A stretch of DNA of 64,000 nucleotides from Dyadobacter beijingensis DSM 21582 (GTDB taxonomy: Bacteria; Bacteroidota; Bacteroidia; Cytophagales; Spirosomataceae). Position 1 is the stretch's first letter. Every line of letters starts with the position of its first letter. Position numbers and translations under genes: made by a program. The notes beneath the pieces are model-generated. The model searched no databases. It saw only the letters and a program-made list of their open reading frames with translations, and was not told the origin of the DNA. The stretch spans positions 1,054,001 to 1,118,000 of the forward strand of contig NZ_KB907788.1 of the NCBI RefSeq assembly GCF_000382205.1. The letters are read 5' to 3'. This document shows, in pieces, positions 8,286 to 17,800 of this stretch.

Positions 8286-11200
8286 ATGAATCAACCTCGA
8301 CAATTAAGATTCGATACCGGGCTGCGTTCCTTTCGCAAGGTAATGCTTGGCTCGGTATTGCTGGGTGTAATGCTGTCCGGCGCACACGAAGCGCGGGCAG
8401 CCGTTATGCCATTGAAGCAACCGGTTTCGGTAACCGCCGACCGCACCCTTGCAGGAAAAGTATCCGATGAAAACGGCACCGGTCTGCCCGGCGTCAGCAT
8501 CGTCGTGAAAGGGTCCAGCACCGGTACAGTCAGCGACACCGAAGGCCGTTACACCATTAATGTGCCTGAAACAGGCAGCCCCGTTTTAGTTTTTTCTTTT
8601 GTCGGGTACGTACCAAAAGAAATTACAGTGGGAAATCAGACGTCGCTGGACGTTCAATTAGCCGTGGACAACAAAGCATTGGAAGAAGTGGTCGTCGTGG
8701 GTTACGGTACCCAGCGCAAGCGCGACATCACGTCTGCGGTATCCAACATCAGCATGGAGGATATCGGTGAAGTTCCCAAATCCAACGTCACCCGGATGAT
8801 CCAGGGCCAGGCCCCCGGTGTGATTATCAAACAAAAAAGCGGTACGCCCGGCCAGCAATTCGAAGTGAAAGTGCGGGGTATCAGCTCGCTCGGTGCCGGC
8901 AGCGACCCGTTGTACGTAATCGACGGCTTCCCGGTGGGTATTTCGGTAGGTCAAAACCTGAACCCGAACGATATCGAGACGATTACCGTACTGAAAGATG
9001 CTGCTTCGACAGCGATCTACGGCGCGCGCGGCTCGAACGGGGTAGTGCTGATCACGACCAAATCCGCGAAGGACGGCAAAACAAACCTGAACATTTCCGT
9101 CGACCATGGTATCCAGAATGTGCCCGACAGCCGGAAAACCAAAGTACTGAACGGCCAGGATTTTGCCCAGTTCAAGAAAGAAGTGTTTATCGGCCGGTAT
9201 GTATTGGCTAACAAACGACAGCCCACCAATGAGGAGATCCCCATTGACTTCCGTAACCCGGCCGATACCAAGTATTCGACCAACTGGTTTGACCTCATCC
9301 TGAACAACAATGCTCCCTACACCGACGTAAACGTCTCATTGTCATCCGGTAAAGGCCCGATCAAGTCGATGGTTTCCATTGGTTATTACAAAGAGGAAGG
9401 CGCATTGAAATACACCGACTACGACCGTGCTTCGGTGCGGACCAACCTCGCCGGTGATGTCAACAAGTTCATTTCGATGGGCGTGAACATTGCCGGTAGC
9501 TACTCGCGGTCGAGCCTCGCGGCTACGGACGGCCGCAGCGCATTGGTGGGCCTGACGCTCATCAGCGACCCGCGTTACCCGGCGTACGACGAGAAGGGCG
9601 ACCTGATCCCATACTACAATGGCGTGGGCGACATTTTCGGTTTTCCCAACCCGCTTTACCTGCTCAAAGCCATTAGCCGCGACCGTAACATCGCCGATGT
9701 GCTGGCCAACGGCTATATTGATTTCAACATTGCCAAAGGCCTGAAATTCAGGACTTCGGTCAATGCCAAGATCAATTACAACAAATACAAGGAGTATGTG
9801 CCTTCGACCATCGGTCTCGCGATCGCGACGGGCACGAACGGGGCGCCTCCGCGCATTGCTGCCGAGCGCGACGACATGGAGGAACTGCGTAACTATACGG
9901 CCGATCAGCTCCTGACTTACAATGTAAATTTCGGCGAAAACCACCATTTGGATGCGATGCTAGGCTACACGGCCCAGCAGGAGATCGTAAGGGGCTTGTA
10001 TGGCTCGGGTAACACCTTCCCGGACGACCTTGCGCCATTCCTCGGCAACGCTACCATCCGCTCGTCGAACTCGATGGAGCGCAAATGGACGATGCTTGCA
10101 TACCTCGCCCGTTTGAACTACTCATTCAAAGACCGTTATCTTTTCTCGGCATCGTTCCGCCGCGAAGGCAGCTCCCGTTTCAGCGAAGGCCACCAGTTCG
10201 GTAATTTCCCTGCGGTATCCGTAGGCTGGCGCCTGTCGGAAGAGCCGTTTATGCCCAAAGCGGCCTGGCTTTCCGACCTGAAATTCCGCGGCAGCTGGGG
10301 TATGACGGGTAACAACACCTATCAGGTGAGTGCCAACAATAACTTCGGTACCGGCCAGAATGCGGGCGACGATGGTAACTACGCCAGCCTTGCGTTTTTG
10401 GGTTTGAACAACTACGTGTTCAACAACACACTGTCGCCGGGTAAAACGGTGACACGTTTCGCCAACTCCGAGCTGAGCTGGGAAAAATCCAATCAGCTGA
10501 ACATCGGTATGGACATGTCGACATTTAACAACCGCCTCGTGTTTACGGTAGAGTATTACAAAAAAATTACCGACGACATGTTGCTGGGTTACAACATTCC
10601 AGCGGTATCCGGTTTTACTTCCACTTTGAAAAACCTCGGAAAGGTGCAGAACCAGGGCGTCGAGATTGCGGCAAACTACCGGATGAAAATCGGTCAGGTG
10701 AATTTCCGCACGAATGCGAACATCACGTTCAACCGGAACAAGATCCTCGCAATCCGCGGGCAGAACGATTTTATCCTGCAAGGAAGCCAGTACGGCGGGT
10801 ATAACATCCAGCAGGTAGGCCGGCCAATCGGGATGATATTCGGCTACAAAAAACTGGGCATTTTCAACACCCAGGCCGAGATCGACGCAGCTCCATTGCA
10901 GGAAGGCGCGGTGCCGGGTGCGATGAAGTTTGCCGATTTGCACGGCGCGGCTGACGGCGGCCCGGACGGCATCGTTTCGTACGATACCAAGGATATGACC
11001 GAAATCGGCAACCCGAACCCGAAATTCAACTGGGGATGGACCGTGGGTGCGGATTACAAACGCTTCGACGTGAGCGTGTTGCTGATGGGTGCGCACAAAT
11101 TCGACATTTACCGCAACATCGAAGCTTCGACGATGAACATGGACGGCGTTTTTAACGTGCTGGAAAAAGCGAAAGACCGCTGGCGATCACCTGAAAACCC

Positions 11201-11519
11201 CGGCTCGAACCCGAATGCGAAAAACTCGCAGGGCGGTACGGACTATTTCAAATGGTCACGCGAGAGCAGCGAGCGCTATGTGTACGACGGAAGCCATACC
11301 TGGATCAAGAACGTGACGATCGGCTATACGCTGCCGAAAGTGGACGGTATCCTGTCCGATGCGCGCATCTTCATCAATGCCGCCAACCTGCTGCTCATCA
11401 CCAAATACCCGGGCAACAACCCTGACGCCGGTGTGCGGGCCGGGACCGAGCTTAACAACGACGATGAGTCGTATCCGGTGCCAAGAACGTTCTCCGCGGG
11501 TATTAAAGTTAACTTCTAA
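8286..11519 (+). CDS. SusC/RagA-family TonB-dependent outer-membrane transporter (SusC1)
   Basis: A 1077-residue outer-membrane barrel that imports a substrate captured by its SusD partner, powered by TonB. A signal peptide (about 1-38, ending near HEARA) is followed by a carboxypeptidase-D-like regulatory domain (about 55-130, LAGKVSDENGTGLPGVS), a TonB-box-like stretch (EEVVVVGYGTQ), the plug domain with the SusC signature DPLYVIDGFP, and a long barrel ending in the aromatic C-terminus KVNF. The substrate cannot be told from sequence. The N-terminus MNQxRQ is also seen in SusC2, which supports this start. susD1 follows 11 nt downstream and the pair is driven by promoter copy A. Confidence 0.95.
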   Translation: MNQPRQLRFDTGLRSFRKVMLGSVLLGVMLSGAHEARAAVMPLKQPVSVTADRTLAGKVSDENGTGLPGVSIVVKGSSTGTVSDTEGRYTINVPETGSPVLVFSFVGYVPKEITVGNQTSLDVQLAVDNKALEEVVVVGYGTQRKRDITSAVSNISMEDIGEVPKSNVTRMIQGQAPGVIIKQKSGTPGQQFEVKVRGISSLGAGSDPLYVIDGFPVGISVGQNLNPNDIETITVLKDAASTAIYGARGSNGVVLITTKSAKDGKTNLNISVDHGIQNVPDSRKTKVLNGQDFAQFKKEVFIGRYVLANKRQPTNEEIPIDFRNPADTKYSTNWFDLILNNNAPYTDVNVSLSSGKGPIKSMVSIGYYKEEGALKYTDYDRASVRTNLAGDVNKFISMGVNIAGSYSRSSLAATDGRSALVGLTLISDPRYPAYDEKGDLIPYYNGVGDIFGFPNPLYLLKAISRDRNIADVLANGYIDFNIAKGLKFRTSVNAKINYNKYKEYVPSTIGLAIATGTNGAPPRIAAERDDMEELRNYTADQLLTYNVNFGENHHLDAMLGYTAQQEIVRGLYGSGNTFPDDLAPFLGNATIRSSNSMERKWTMLAYLARLNYSFKDRYLFSASFRREGSSRFSEGHQFGNFPAVSVGWRLSEEPFMPKAAWLSDLKFRGSWGMTGNNTYQVSANNNFGTGQNAGDDGNYASLAFLGLNNYVFNNTLSPGKTVTRFANSELSWEKSNQLNIGMDMSTFNNRLVFTVEYYKKITDDMLLGYNIPAVSGFTSTLKNLGKVQNQGVEIAANYRMKIGQVNFRTNANITFNRNKILAIRGQNDFILQGSQYGGYNIQQVGRPIGMIFGYKKLGIFNTQAEIDAAPLQEGAVPGAMKFADLHGAADGGPDGIVSYDTKDMTEIGNPNPKFNWGWTVGADYKRFDVSVLLMGAHKFDIYRNIEASTMNMDGVFNVLEKAKDRWRSPENPGSNPNAKNSQGGTDYFKWSRESSERYVYDGSHTWIKNVTIGYTLPKVDGILSDARIFINAANLLLITKYPGNNPDAGVRAGTELNNDDESYPVPRTFSAGIKVNF

Positions 11520-11530
11520 AATTGACGAAG

Positions 11531-13036
11531 ATGAAAAAAGTAACGATACTGGGAATTGCATTGGCTTTGTGTCTGTCGTCATGCAGCGAAGATTTCCTCA
11601 ACCAGACCGACCCGACGAAAGTAGGTGTGGATGTATTTTATAAAAACGAAGAGCAGGTAAAGCAGGCGTTGAGCGGGGTTTACAGCCAGGTCCAGAGCCT
11701 TACCAATACGGGCTATCTGTTCGGCGAGTTTCAGACGGACAATACCACGCTCGACCTGAACCCGTCCGACCGTGGCGGCGCCGGCGGCTGGGAAGCATTT
11801 GAATTCGGGACGGTCAACTCCGGAAACGGCGAGGTCGCCAACCTCTGGAACGGCTACTATGCAGCGATGTACAACTGCAACCTGACATTGGAAAAAATGG
11901 TAGCCGCTACCATGAGCGACAACGGCCGGAAAGAGGTGGAAGGGCAGCTCAAATTCCTTCGCGCCTATATGTATTTCAACCTCGTGCAGTACTTCGGGGA
12001 CGTCATTATCGTCACATCCACGCTCGCCACGCCCGACCCCGCGTTCGACCTCGTGCGCGCGCCTCAGGCGGAAGTGTGGGCGCAGATCGAGAAGGACCTG
12101 AAAGAGGCCGCAGCCGCATTGCCCGACAAGTACGCAGCCGCTGCCGACAAAGGCCGTGCAACCAAAGGCGCTGCCCTGAGCTTGCTGGGCAAATCCTATT
12201 TGACCCAGAAAAAATACGCCGACGCGGTGACCACCCTGAAACAGGTGACCACGCTGGGCTACACGCTGAATGCCAATTACGCCGACAACTTCGACCCGGC
12301 GCCGGCCAAGAAGAATGGCCCGGAATCGATTTTCGAAATCCAGTACCAGGGCGATAACGACCTGGGCGAATGGAGCAATTTCGAATATGTATTTGCTCCG
12401 CGGGTATCGAAGGGCGCGGTGACCGGCTATGCGGCAGGCACCAATGGCGGCCGCAATGTGCCGACCAACGACATCATGGCCGCCTATGAAAAAGGTGATC
12501 TTCGAAAGGATATTTCGTTGAAACCCAGCTTCACGCTCGACGGTAAAGTGTACCCCGTGCCCTATGTGGCCAAATACAACTACCCGCATACCATCGTGAA
12601 CCGGACTAATACAAACTGGCCCGTACTGCGCTACGCCGACGTGCTGCTCATGCTGGCCGAGTCGATCAACGAACAATCGGGTGCGAATGCGGAAGCGCTG
12701 GGCTATCTCAACCAGGTCCGTAAACGTGCCGGCCTGGCGGACGTTGCCATTGCTGACAAGGTAGCATTCCGCACGGCTGTTTTGAAGGAAAGAAGGCTGG
12801 AACTGGCATTTGAAAACCACCGTTGGTTCGACCTGAAACGTACCAAAACAGCGGCCGAGTGGGCCGCATTCATGAATGCGCACGGTGCACAGGAGCGCGC
12901 GAAGCCGACCGTCGACCGCGGTAATGTGCCGTTCAACTCGACAGACTATGTCTACACCGAGAACGAATACGTGCTGCCATTGCCGGCGCAGCAAATTCTG
13001 ATCAATCCTAAATTGACCCAGAATGCCGGGTATTGA
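11531..13036 (+). CDS. SusD/RagB-family nutrient-binding lipoprotein (SusD1)
   Basis: A 501-residue surface lipoprotein that caps the SusC1 barrel and binds the substrate. The lipobox LSSC places the lipid on Cys18 and is followed by acidic residues (SED), as in surface-exported Bacteroidota lipoproteins. TPR-type helices and the family C-terminal segment (ERRLELAFENHRWFDLKRT) are clear. I take the ATG at 11531 rather than the in-frame TTG at 11522 because it gives a clean signal peptide. It is the second gene of the susC1-susD1 operon, which ends at a hairpin at 13059-13089. Confidence 0.94.
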   Translation: MKKVTILGIALALCLSSCSEDFLNQTDPTKVGVDVFYKNEEQVKQALSGVYSQVQSLTNTGYLFGEFQTDNTTLDLNPSDRGGAGGWEAFEFGTVNSGNGEVANLWNGYYAAMYNCNLTLEKMVAATMSDNGRKEVEGQLKFLRAYMYFNLVQYFGDVIIVTSTLATPDPAFDLVRAPQAEVWAQIEKDLKEAAAALPDKYAAAADKGRATKGAALSLLGKSYLTQKKYADAVTTLKQVTTLGYTLNANYADNFDPAPAKKNGPESIFEIQYQGDNDLGEWSNFEYVFAPRVSKGAVTGYAAGTNGGRNVPTNDIMAAYEKGDLRKDISLKPSFTLDGKVYPVPYVAKYNYPHTIVNRTNTNWPVLRYADVLLMLAESINEQSGANAEALGYLNQVRKRAGLADVAIADKVAFRTAVLKERRLELAFENHRWFDLKRTKTAAEWAAFMNAHGAQERAKPTVDRGNVPFNSTDYVYTENEYVLPLPAQQILINPKLTQNAGY

Positions 13037-13058
13037 TGTACTGACCGCGTAAAATAAG

Positions 13059-13089
13059 CAGGAGAGACATGGTCGATATGTCTCTCCTG
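13059..13089 (+). terminator. Terminator-like hairpin after susD1
   Basis: A perfect 12-bp stem (13059-13070 with 13078-13089) and a 7-nt loop. Only a broken T-rich tail (TTAAATTTTA) follows, so it may be a modest terminator or an mRNA-protecting hairpin. Confidence 0.7.
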
Positions 13090-13209
13090 TTAAATTTTAT
13101 AACTAATCCATGAAAAGAAACGTTATAAACCTAATAGACAATCCGATAAGCCAGGACATTGTTATATAACACTTTTAAGAAAATGATGAATATTAATTAT
13201 TTGTAGCAA

Positions 13210-13251
13210 GACAGAACAGGATACTATTCCTGCGAATGCATTTTAGTATTG
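13210..13251 (+). promoter_or_regulatory. Shared promoter element, copy B (cytochrome/DUF1501 operon)
   Basis: GACAGAACAGGATACT at 13210-13225, an 18-bp spacer, TAGTATTG at 13244-13251. It lies about 55 nt before the start codon at 13307. See copy A for the interpretation. Confidence 0.75.
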
Positions 13252-13306
13252 TATGAATTGCGGAATATCCCCGCCGGTATTCCTGAAACCACTAACCCCT
13301 TGAACT

Positions 13307-15664
13307 GTGTTACTCCAAGCAACCGAAACTTTTTGGCTTTGGCAATTTTTAGGACGATTGCACCCCTTACTGGTCCATTTCCCCATTGGGCTGCTGGCTA
13401 TTGCATTACTCTTTGAACTCATCGACTGGAAGCACAAGTCCACGGTGCTGCGCGACGGAACGCGCATTATCACGTGGATCAGCGCCGGAAGCGCCGTGGT
13501 GGCCGTTATTTTCGGCTTGCTGCTCGCCAGCTCCGAAGATTCCAGCGGTACCAACCTCGAAATCCACCGCTGGGCGGGGATTGCCACGATGGTGCTGTCC
13601 CTGGCTACCGCATTTACATTGCGGGCCGGTAACCGGGCCTTGTTCCGCGGGCTATTGCTGACGACCGTCCTGGGCGTGTCGTTTGCCGGTCATTACGGCG
13701 CCATGCTCACACATGGCGAAGATTACCTCACGAGCGTGCTGCCCGGCAATGAAACCGTCGAGCCCAAAGGCGAAACCGAGGCCGACTTCGTGCTCACCAA
13801 CAACGGCGCATTGACGCCCGAGCAAATCCAGAACCTGAATGTGGAAGTGCGCACCATCCTCGCTCACAACTGTTACAGCTGCCACAGCGAAACCAAAATG
13901 AAAGGCGACCTCCGGCTGGATAGCAAAGAGGCTATCATGAAAGGCGGCGAGAACGGCGTAGTGGTAGTACCCAATCATCCCGACAAAAGCGAGCTGATAC
14001 GCCGCATTTCGCTACCCAAAGGCGACAAGGAAGCCATGCCTACCAAAGGCAAGCGCTTGACGGAGAAAGAGATTAAACTGCTCGAATTCTGGATTGAAAA
14101 AGGCGCTCCCTGGCCGGACGGCAAGGAAAAGAGCATTTACCGCGTGGCCGAACTCGCACCGCGCACGCCACAGGTACCTGCGGCCACGGGCGAGCTCAAA
14201 CAACCTATCGATTTGTTTGTGAATGCGTATTTTCAAAAGAACAAAATCGAATGGAAGCCTGTCGTAGACGATCACGTGTATATTCGCCGCGTTTATCTCG
14301 ACATTATCGGCCTGCTGCCCCCGCCTGAAAAAGTGGAAGCATTCGTAGCTGACAAGCGCCCCGACAAGCGCGAAGTGCTCGCCCGCGAGCTGCTTGCGCA
14401 AAACGATAATTACGCACAACATTGGATGACATTCTGGAATGATGCGCTCCGCAACGATTACGACGGTACAGGCTACATTACCGGCGGCCGCTTCGGCATT
14501 TCGAAATGGCTCTACGCCAGTTTGCAGAACAACAAGCCCTACAACTGGTTCGTGAAAGAGCTCATCAGCCCCGACAAGGAATCGGAAGGCTTTATCAAAG
14601 GGATTAAATGGCGCGGTAACATCAATTCCAGCCAGCGGACCGAAATGCAGGCAGCCCAGAATGTGGCGCAGGTGTTTTTAGGTTTGAACTTAAAATGCGC
14701 ATCCTGCCACGACAGCTTCATCAGCGACTGGAAGCTGGCCGACGCATACGCATTCGCCAACATCTTCGCCGATACGTTGCTGGAAATAAACCGCTGCGAT
14801 AAGCCAACGGGCAAAATCGCCGGTACCCGGATACTGTATCCCGAACTGGGGGAAATCGAAATCAATGCGAGCACGGAGAAACGCCTCCGCCAGCTGGCCG
14901 ATTTCCTCGTCCAGCCGAAAGATGGGCGCTTGTACCGGACGCTCGTGAACCGCGTATGGGCGCAGCTCATGGGCCGGGGCATTGTGGAACCGGTGGACGC
15001 AATGGATAACCTGCCGTGGAGCCAGGACCTGCTCGACTGGATGTCGTCCGACTTCGTGACCAATGGCTATGATGTGAAGAAACTCATTTACGCGATCGTC
15101 ACCTCGAAGACTTACCAGCTACCCTCGTCGTCGGTGAAGGAAGCAGGCGACATCATGGCGACGGATTACAAATTCACCGGAATGGTACGCCGGAGACTGA
15201 CCGCCGAGCAGTTCGCCGATGCGATCAGTACAGCTTTCACGCCAATGTACGCGGACACCGCGCTGGCTGTCAAAAGGCTGCCCGAGGACATTCAGCAGCG
15301 CCTGCCATTCCCGCGCGCGGCGTTTGTGAAAAACGATCCGTTCCTGACGTCTCTCGGCCGCCCGAACCGCGAAACCGTCAGTACCAGCCGGACGTCGCAG
15401 GCCAACCTGCTACAAGCATTGGAGCTCACCAACGGCTCGAAATTTACCCAGACGCTGAAGGCGGGTTCGAAGCGATGGAAGTCGCAATACCCGACGTCCG
15501 ACTCGCTCGTGACGGCGCTTTACCGAAATGCATTAGGCCGCGCGCCGGTGCCGAAGGAGCTCGCCGCCGCGAAGAAAATCCTCGGTCCGAAGCCCAGCGA
15601 AGAAGGCATCCAGGACCTGGTCTGGGCCATTGCGCTGGTACCGGAGTTCCAGCTGATCTATTAG
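13307..15664 (+). CDS. Membrane-anchored DUF2231 - planctomycete-type cytochrome c - DUF1549 - DUF1553 protein
   Basis: A 785-residue fusion. Residues about 1-145 contain several membrane helices of the DUF2231 type (RLHPLLVHFPIGLLAIALLFE). A planctomycete-type cytochrome c domain follows (about 180-275) with the heme motif CYSCH at 189-193; then DUF1549 (about 295-480, with a second CxxCH, CASCH) and DUF1553 (about 530-780). The soluble part should lie in the periplasm, where heme c is attached. DUF1549/DUF1553 proteins are abundant in Planctomycetes and have no settled reaction; a redox role in sugar or polysaccharide catabolism is often assumed. The start is a GTG at 13307, about 55 nt after promoter B. 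A DUF1501 gene follows. Confidence 0.85.
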   Translation: MLLQATETFWLWQFLGRLHPLLVHFPIGLLAIALLFELIDWKHKSTVLRDGTRIITWISAGSAVVAVIFGLLLASSEDSSGTNLEIHRWAGIATMVLSLATAFTLRAGNRALFRGLLLTTVLGVSFAGHYGAMLTHGEDYLTSVLPGNETVEPKGETEADFVLTNNGALTPEQIQNLNVEVRTILAHNCYSCHSETKMKGDLRLDSKEAIMKGGENGVVVVPNHPDKSELIRRISLPKGDKEAMPTKGKRLTEKEIKLLEFWIEKGAPWPDGKEKSIYRVAELAPRTPQVPAATGELKQPIDLFVNAYFQKNKIEWKPVVDDHVYIRRVYLDIIGLLPPPEKVEAFVADKRPDKREVLARELLAQNDNYAQHWMTFWNDALRNDYDGTGYITGGRFGISKWLYASLQNNKPYNWFVKELISPDKESEGFIKGIKWRGNINSSQRTEMQAAQNVAQVFLGLNLKCASCHDSFISDWKLADAYAFANIFADTLLEINRCDKPTGKIAGTRILYPELGEIEINASTEKRLRQLADFLVQPKDGRLYRTLVNRVWAQLMGRGIVEPVDAMDNLPWSQDLLDWMSSDFVTNGYDVKKLIYAIVTSKTYQLPSSSVKEAGDIMATDYKFTGMVRRRLTAEQFADAISTAFTPMYADTALAVKRLPEDIQQRLPFPRAAFVKNDPFLTSLGRPNRETVSTSRTSQANLLQALELTNGSKFTQTLKAGSKRWKSQYPTSDSLVTALYRNALGRAPVPKELAAAKKILGPKPSEEGIQDLVWAIALVPEFQLIY

Positions 15665-15841
15665 ATGATTGATACATTCAAATAGTATCAGCAATATCAA
15701 ATGGGTAAGACTTTAAATACAGTTTTAATATTTAGTAAGAATGAAACTTTAAGTAATAATTATAAATATTAAAAGTATTTAAAGTATAAAATGACAAAAT
15801 TCATAACTATTTGGAATACAATAAAATAAACAGATATTCAA

Positions 15842-17269
15842 ATGAGCGTTCAATGGAATAGGAGGGAGTTTTTGCAACGGGCCAGCGCAGCTACTATGGC
15901 AGCACTCGCCGCGGGAGCTCCCATATCGAGCCTGCTTTCCTCGTGCCGGGGCAAGGCAGGAGCCAATTCTACCGCCGATACGGTAATACTTTTATGGATG
16001 GCAGGAGGGATGGCGCATACCGAAACCTTCGACCCGAAAGCCTACACGCCTTTCGAAAAGGACATGGAAGGCAACCGCGTTTTGAGTACATTCAAGTCGC
16101 TCCCGACCAAGCTCGACGGCATTCACTTTTCCGACGGGTTGCAGTCGATCGGTCAGGTGATGGACAAGGGTACGCTCATCCGTTCCTACGTGGCTGCGGA
16201 CATGGGGCATATCCTGCATTCGCGGCATCAGTATCATTGGCATACTTGCTATGAGCCGCCTCAGACGGTCGCCGCACCGCATCTCGGCTCGTGGATCGCG
16301 AAGGAACTGGGGCCTAAAAATCCCGTCATTCCGGCATTCATCGACATTGGCCAGCGTTTCACGGTAGGAGAGGCCGAAGAGCTGAAAGCCTTCCACACGG
16401 CAGGCTTCCTCGGCAATGAATTCGGGCCGTTCTTTATCCCCGATCCCAGCCAGGGCCTCGACAGCGTGCGCCCGCCCGTGGGGATGGACGCGAAACGTTT
16501 TGAGCGCAGGAACCAGCTTTATAATGAACTGATCAATAACAGTCCGGTGGGCGAGTTTGGCAGCGATTACCAGCGCGAGTCGCTGAAACGGTCGATGGAG
16601 CAGGCATATGCATTGCTCAATTCCCCGGAATCGAAGGCTTTCGACCTGAGTACCGAGCCGAAAAAGAGCTACGACATTTATAATACCGGCCGTTTCGGGC
16701 TGGGTTGCCTGCTGGCACGCCGCCTGACCGAGCAAGGCGCACGGTTCATCAGCGTGACTACGGAATACGAGCCTTTCAAAGGCTGGGATACCCACGAAAA
16801 CGGGCATACACGCTTGCAGGATATGAAAAAGCAGATCGACGGCCCCATTGCCCAGCTCATTAAGGACCTGGACGAAAAAGGTCTTTTGGACCGTACGATG
16901 ATTGTCCTCGCCAGCGAATTCAGCCGCGATATGATGGTAGAAGGCCGCCCGGATGCCAAAGTGAAAGAGCAGGTGGCCCAGCCGGACATTCTTTCGGACC
17001 TCAAATTCTACGGCATGCACCGCCACTTCACCGACGGCTGCTCGATGCTGATGTTTGGGGGCGGGATCAAAAAAGGTTTTGTGTATGGAAAGACCGCCGA
17101 CGAACGCCCGTGCAAGACGATCGAGAACCCGGTCAAGGTCGATGGCATTCACCAGACCATTTACCATGCATTGGGCATTCCGCCGGATACCCAGTACGAA
17201 ATCGAGAAGCGGCCGTTCTACACTACGCCTGATGGAAAGGGTGTGGCTGTAAAGGACTTACTCGCCTGA
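15842..17269 (+). CDS. DUF1501 protein, Tat-exported
   Basis: A 475-residue protein with a twin-arginine signal (RREFLQ at 7-12, hydrophobic stretch to about 34, then a Cys in SSCRG that might be lipidated). The rest is a DUF1501 domain, which has an alkaline-phosphatase/sulfatase-like fold (AGGMAHTETFDPK near the start; WDTHENGH and ASEFSRD further on). DUF1501 genes usually sit next to DUF1549/DUF1553 genes, as here, so the two probably work together in the periplasm; the reaction is unknown. The 177-bp AT-rich gap before it holds no terminator with a T tract, so it is likely in the operon of promoter B. Confidence 0.88.
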   Translation: MSVQWNRREFLQRASAATMAALAAGAPISSLLSSCRGKAGANSTADTVILLWMAGGMAHTETFDPKAYTPFEKDMEGNRVLSTFKSLPTKLDGIHFSDGLQSIGQVMDKGTLIRSYVAADMGHILHSRHQYHWHTCYEPPQTVAAPHLGSWIAKELGPKNPVIPAFIDIGQRFTVGEAEELKAFHTAGFLGNEFGPFFIPDPSQGLDSVRPPVGMDAKRFERRNQLYNELINNSPVGEFGSDYQRESLKRSMEQAYALLNSPESKAFDLSTEPKKSYDIYNTGRFGLGCLLARRLTEQGARFISVTTEYEPFKGWDTHENGHTRLQDMKKQIDGPIAQLIKDLDEKGLLDRTMIVLASEFSRDMMVEGRPDAKVKEQVAQPDILSDLKFYGMHRHFTDGCSMLMFGGGIKKGFVYGKTADERPCKTIENPVKVDGIHQTIYHALGIPPDTQYEIEKRPFYTTPDGKGVAVKDLLA

Positions 17270-17284
17270 CATACCATTCTCCCG

Positions 17285-17309
17285 GCCGGCAGGCATTGCA
17301 CCTGCCGGC
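17285..17309 (+). terminator. Hairpin after the DUF1501 gene
   Basis: A 9-bp GC-rich stem (GCCGGCAGG, 17285-17293, with 17301-17309). It has no real T tract, so termination would be weak or factor-dependent. Confidence 0.45.
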
Positions 17310-17445
17310 TATATTCCCTTCTTACTACCTCACCTCATACCTGCCGCATAAGCCCGCTTCCGTACCAGGCAGCAAGGGCATTTTTAGTGATTATATATCA
17401 AATATATCCTAAAAAGTCAGGCTAAATAAATATTAATCAAAACCA

Positions 17446-17487
17446 GACAGAGCAGGACAGTCTGTTCTGTCATTCGTTCTAGTATTG
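17446..17487 (+). promoter_or_regulatory. Shared promoter element, copy C (susC2 operon)
   Basis: GACAGAGCAGGACAGT at 17446-17461, an 18-bp spacer, TAGTATTG at 17480-17487. In this copy the spacer also begins with CTGTTCTGTC (17462-17471), which is nearly the reverse complement of the first ten bases of the box (9 of 10), giving an inverted pair. Confidence 0.75.
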
Positions 17488-17800
17488 CATAAATGTTACT
17501 TTAAGCATGAATAATTGTCTTTTATACGTCAACAAGACATTTATTTCTTAAAGTATTCCAAATCCTCATCAACGCTAAATCTTCCGGCCTCCCGATGCAT
17601 ATAGAGGGATAGCCATGCCGGTTTCGCTATCAGACGACAACGATAATTTCGAATCATTCAGCACCGCTGATCTTTCCCAATCCCGATCAATTTTTCACTT
17701 AAACCGATGACTATGAGAATAAAGAGCTTAACCGATTAACCTCAATACCTCGGGCATTTCACAAGATGTTCGGGGCCTCTGCTAATTACTAAATCTAAAA
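17488..17800 (+). other. Long 5' leader of susC2
   Basis: About 310 nt between promoter C and the susC2 start codon with no credible gene. It contains a possible hairpin, CCGGC (17584-17588) with GCCGG (17617-17621), enclosing a TCCC/GGGA pair. The stretch 17310-17445 upstream of the promoter is AT-rich and shows nothing else. Confidence 0.4.

Noticed and set aside
11579-12994. Long open frame (471 codons) on the minus strand opposite susD1
   Set aside because: It lies wholly antisense to a clear SusD gene; it has no family features and results from the GC-rich third codon positions. The same holds for 10122-11096, 15992-17167 and 31077-32216.
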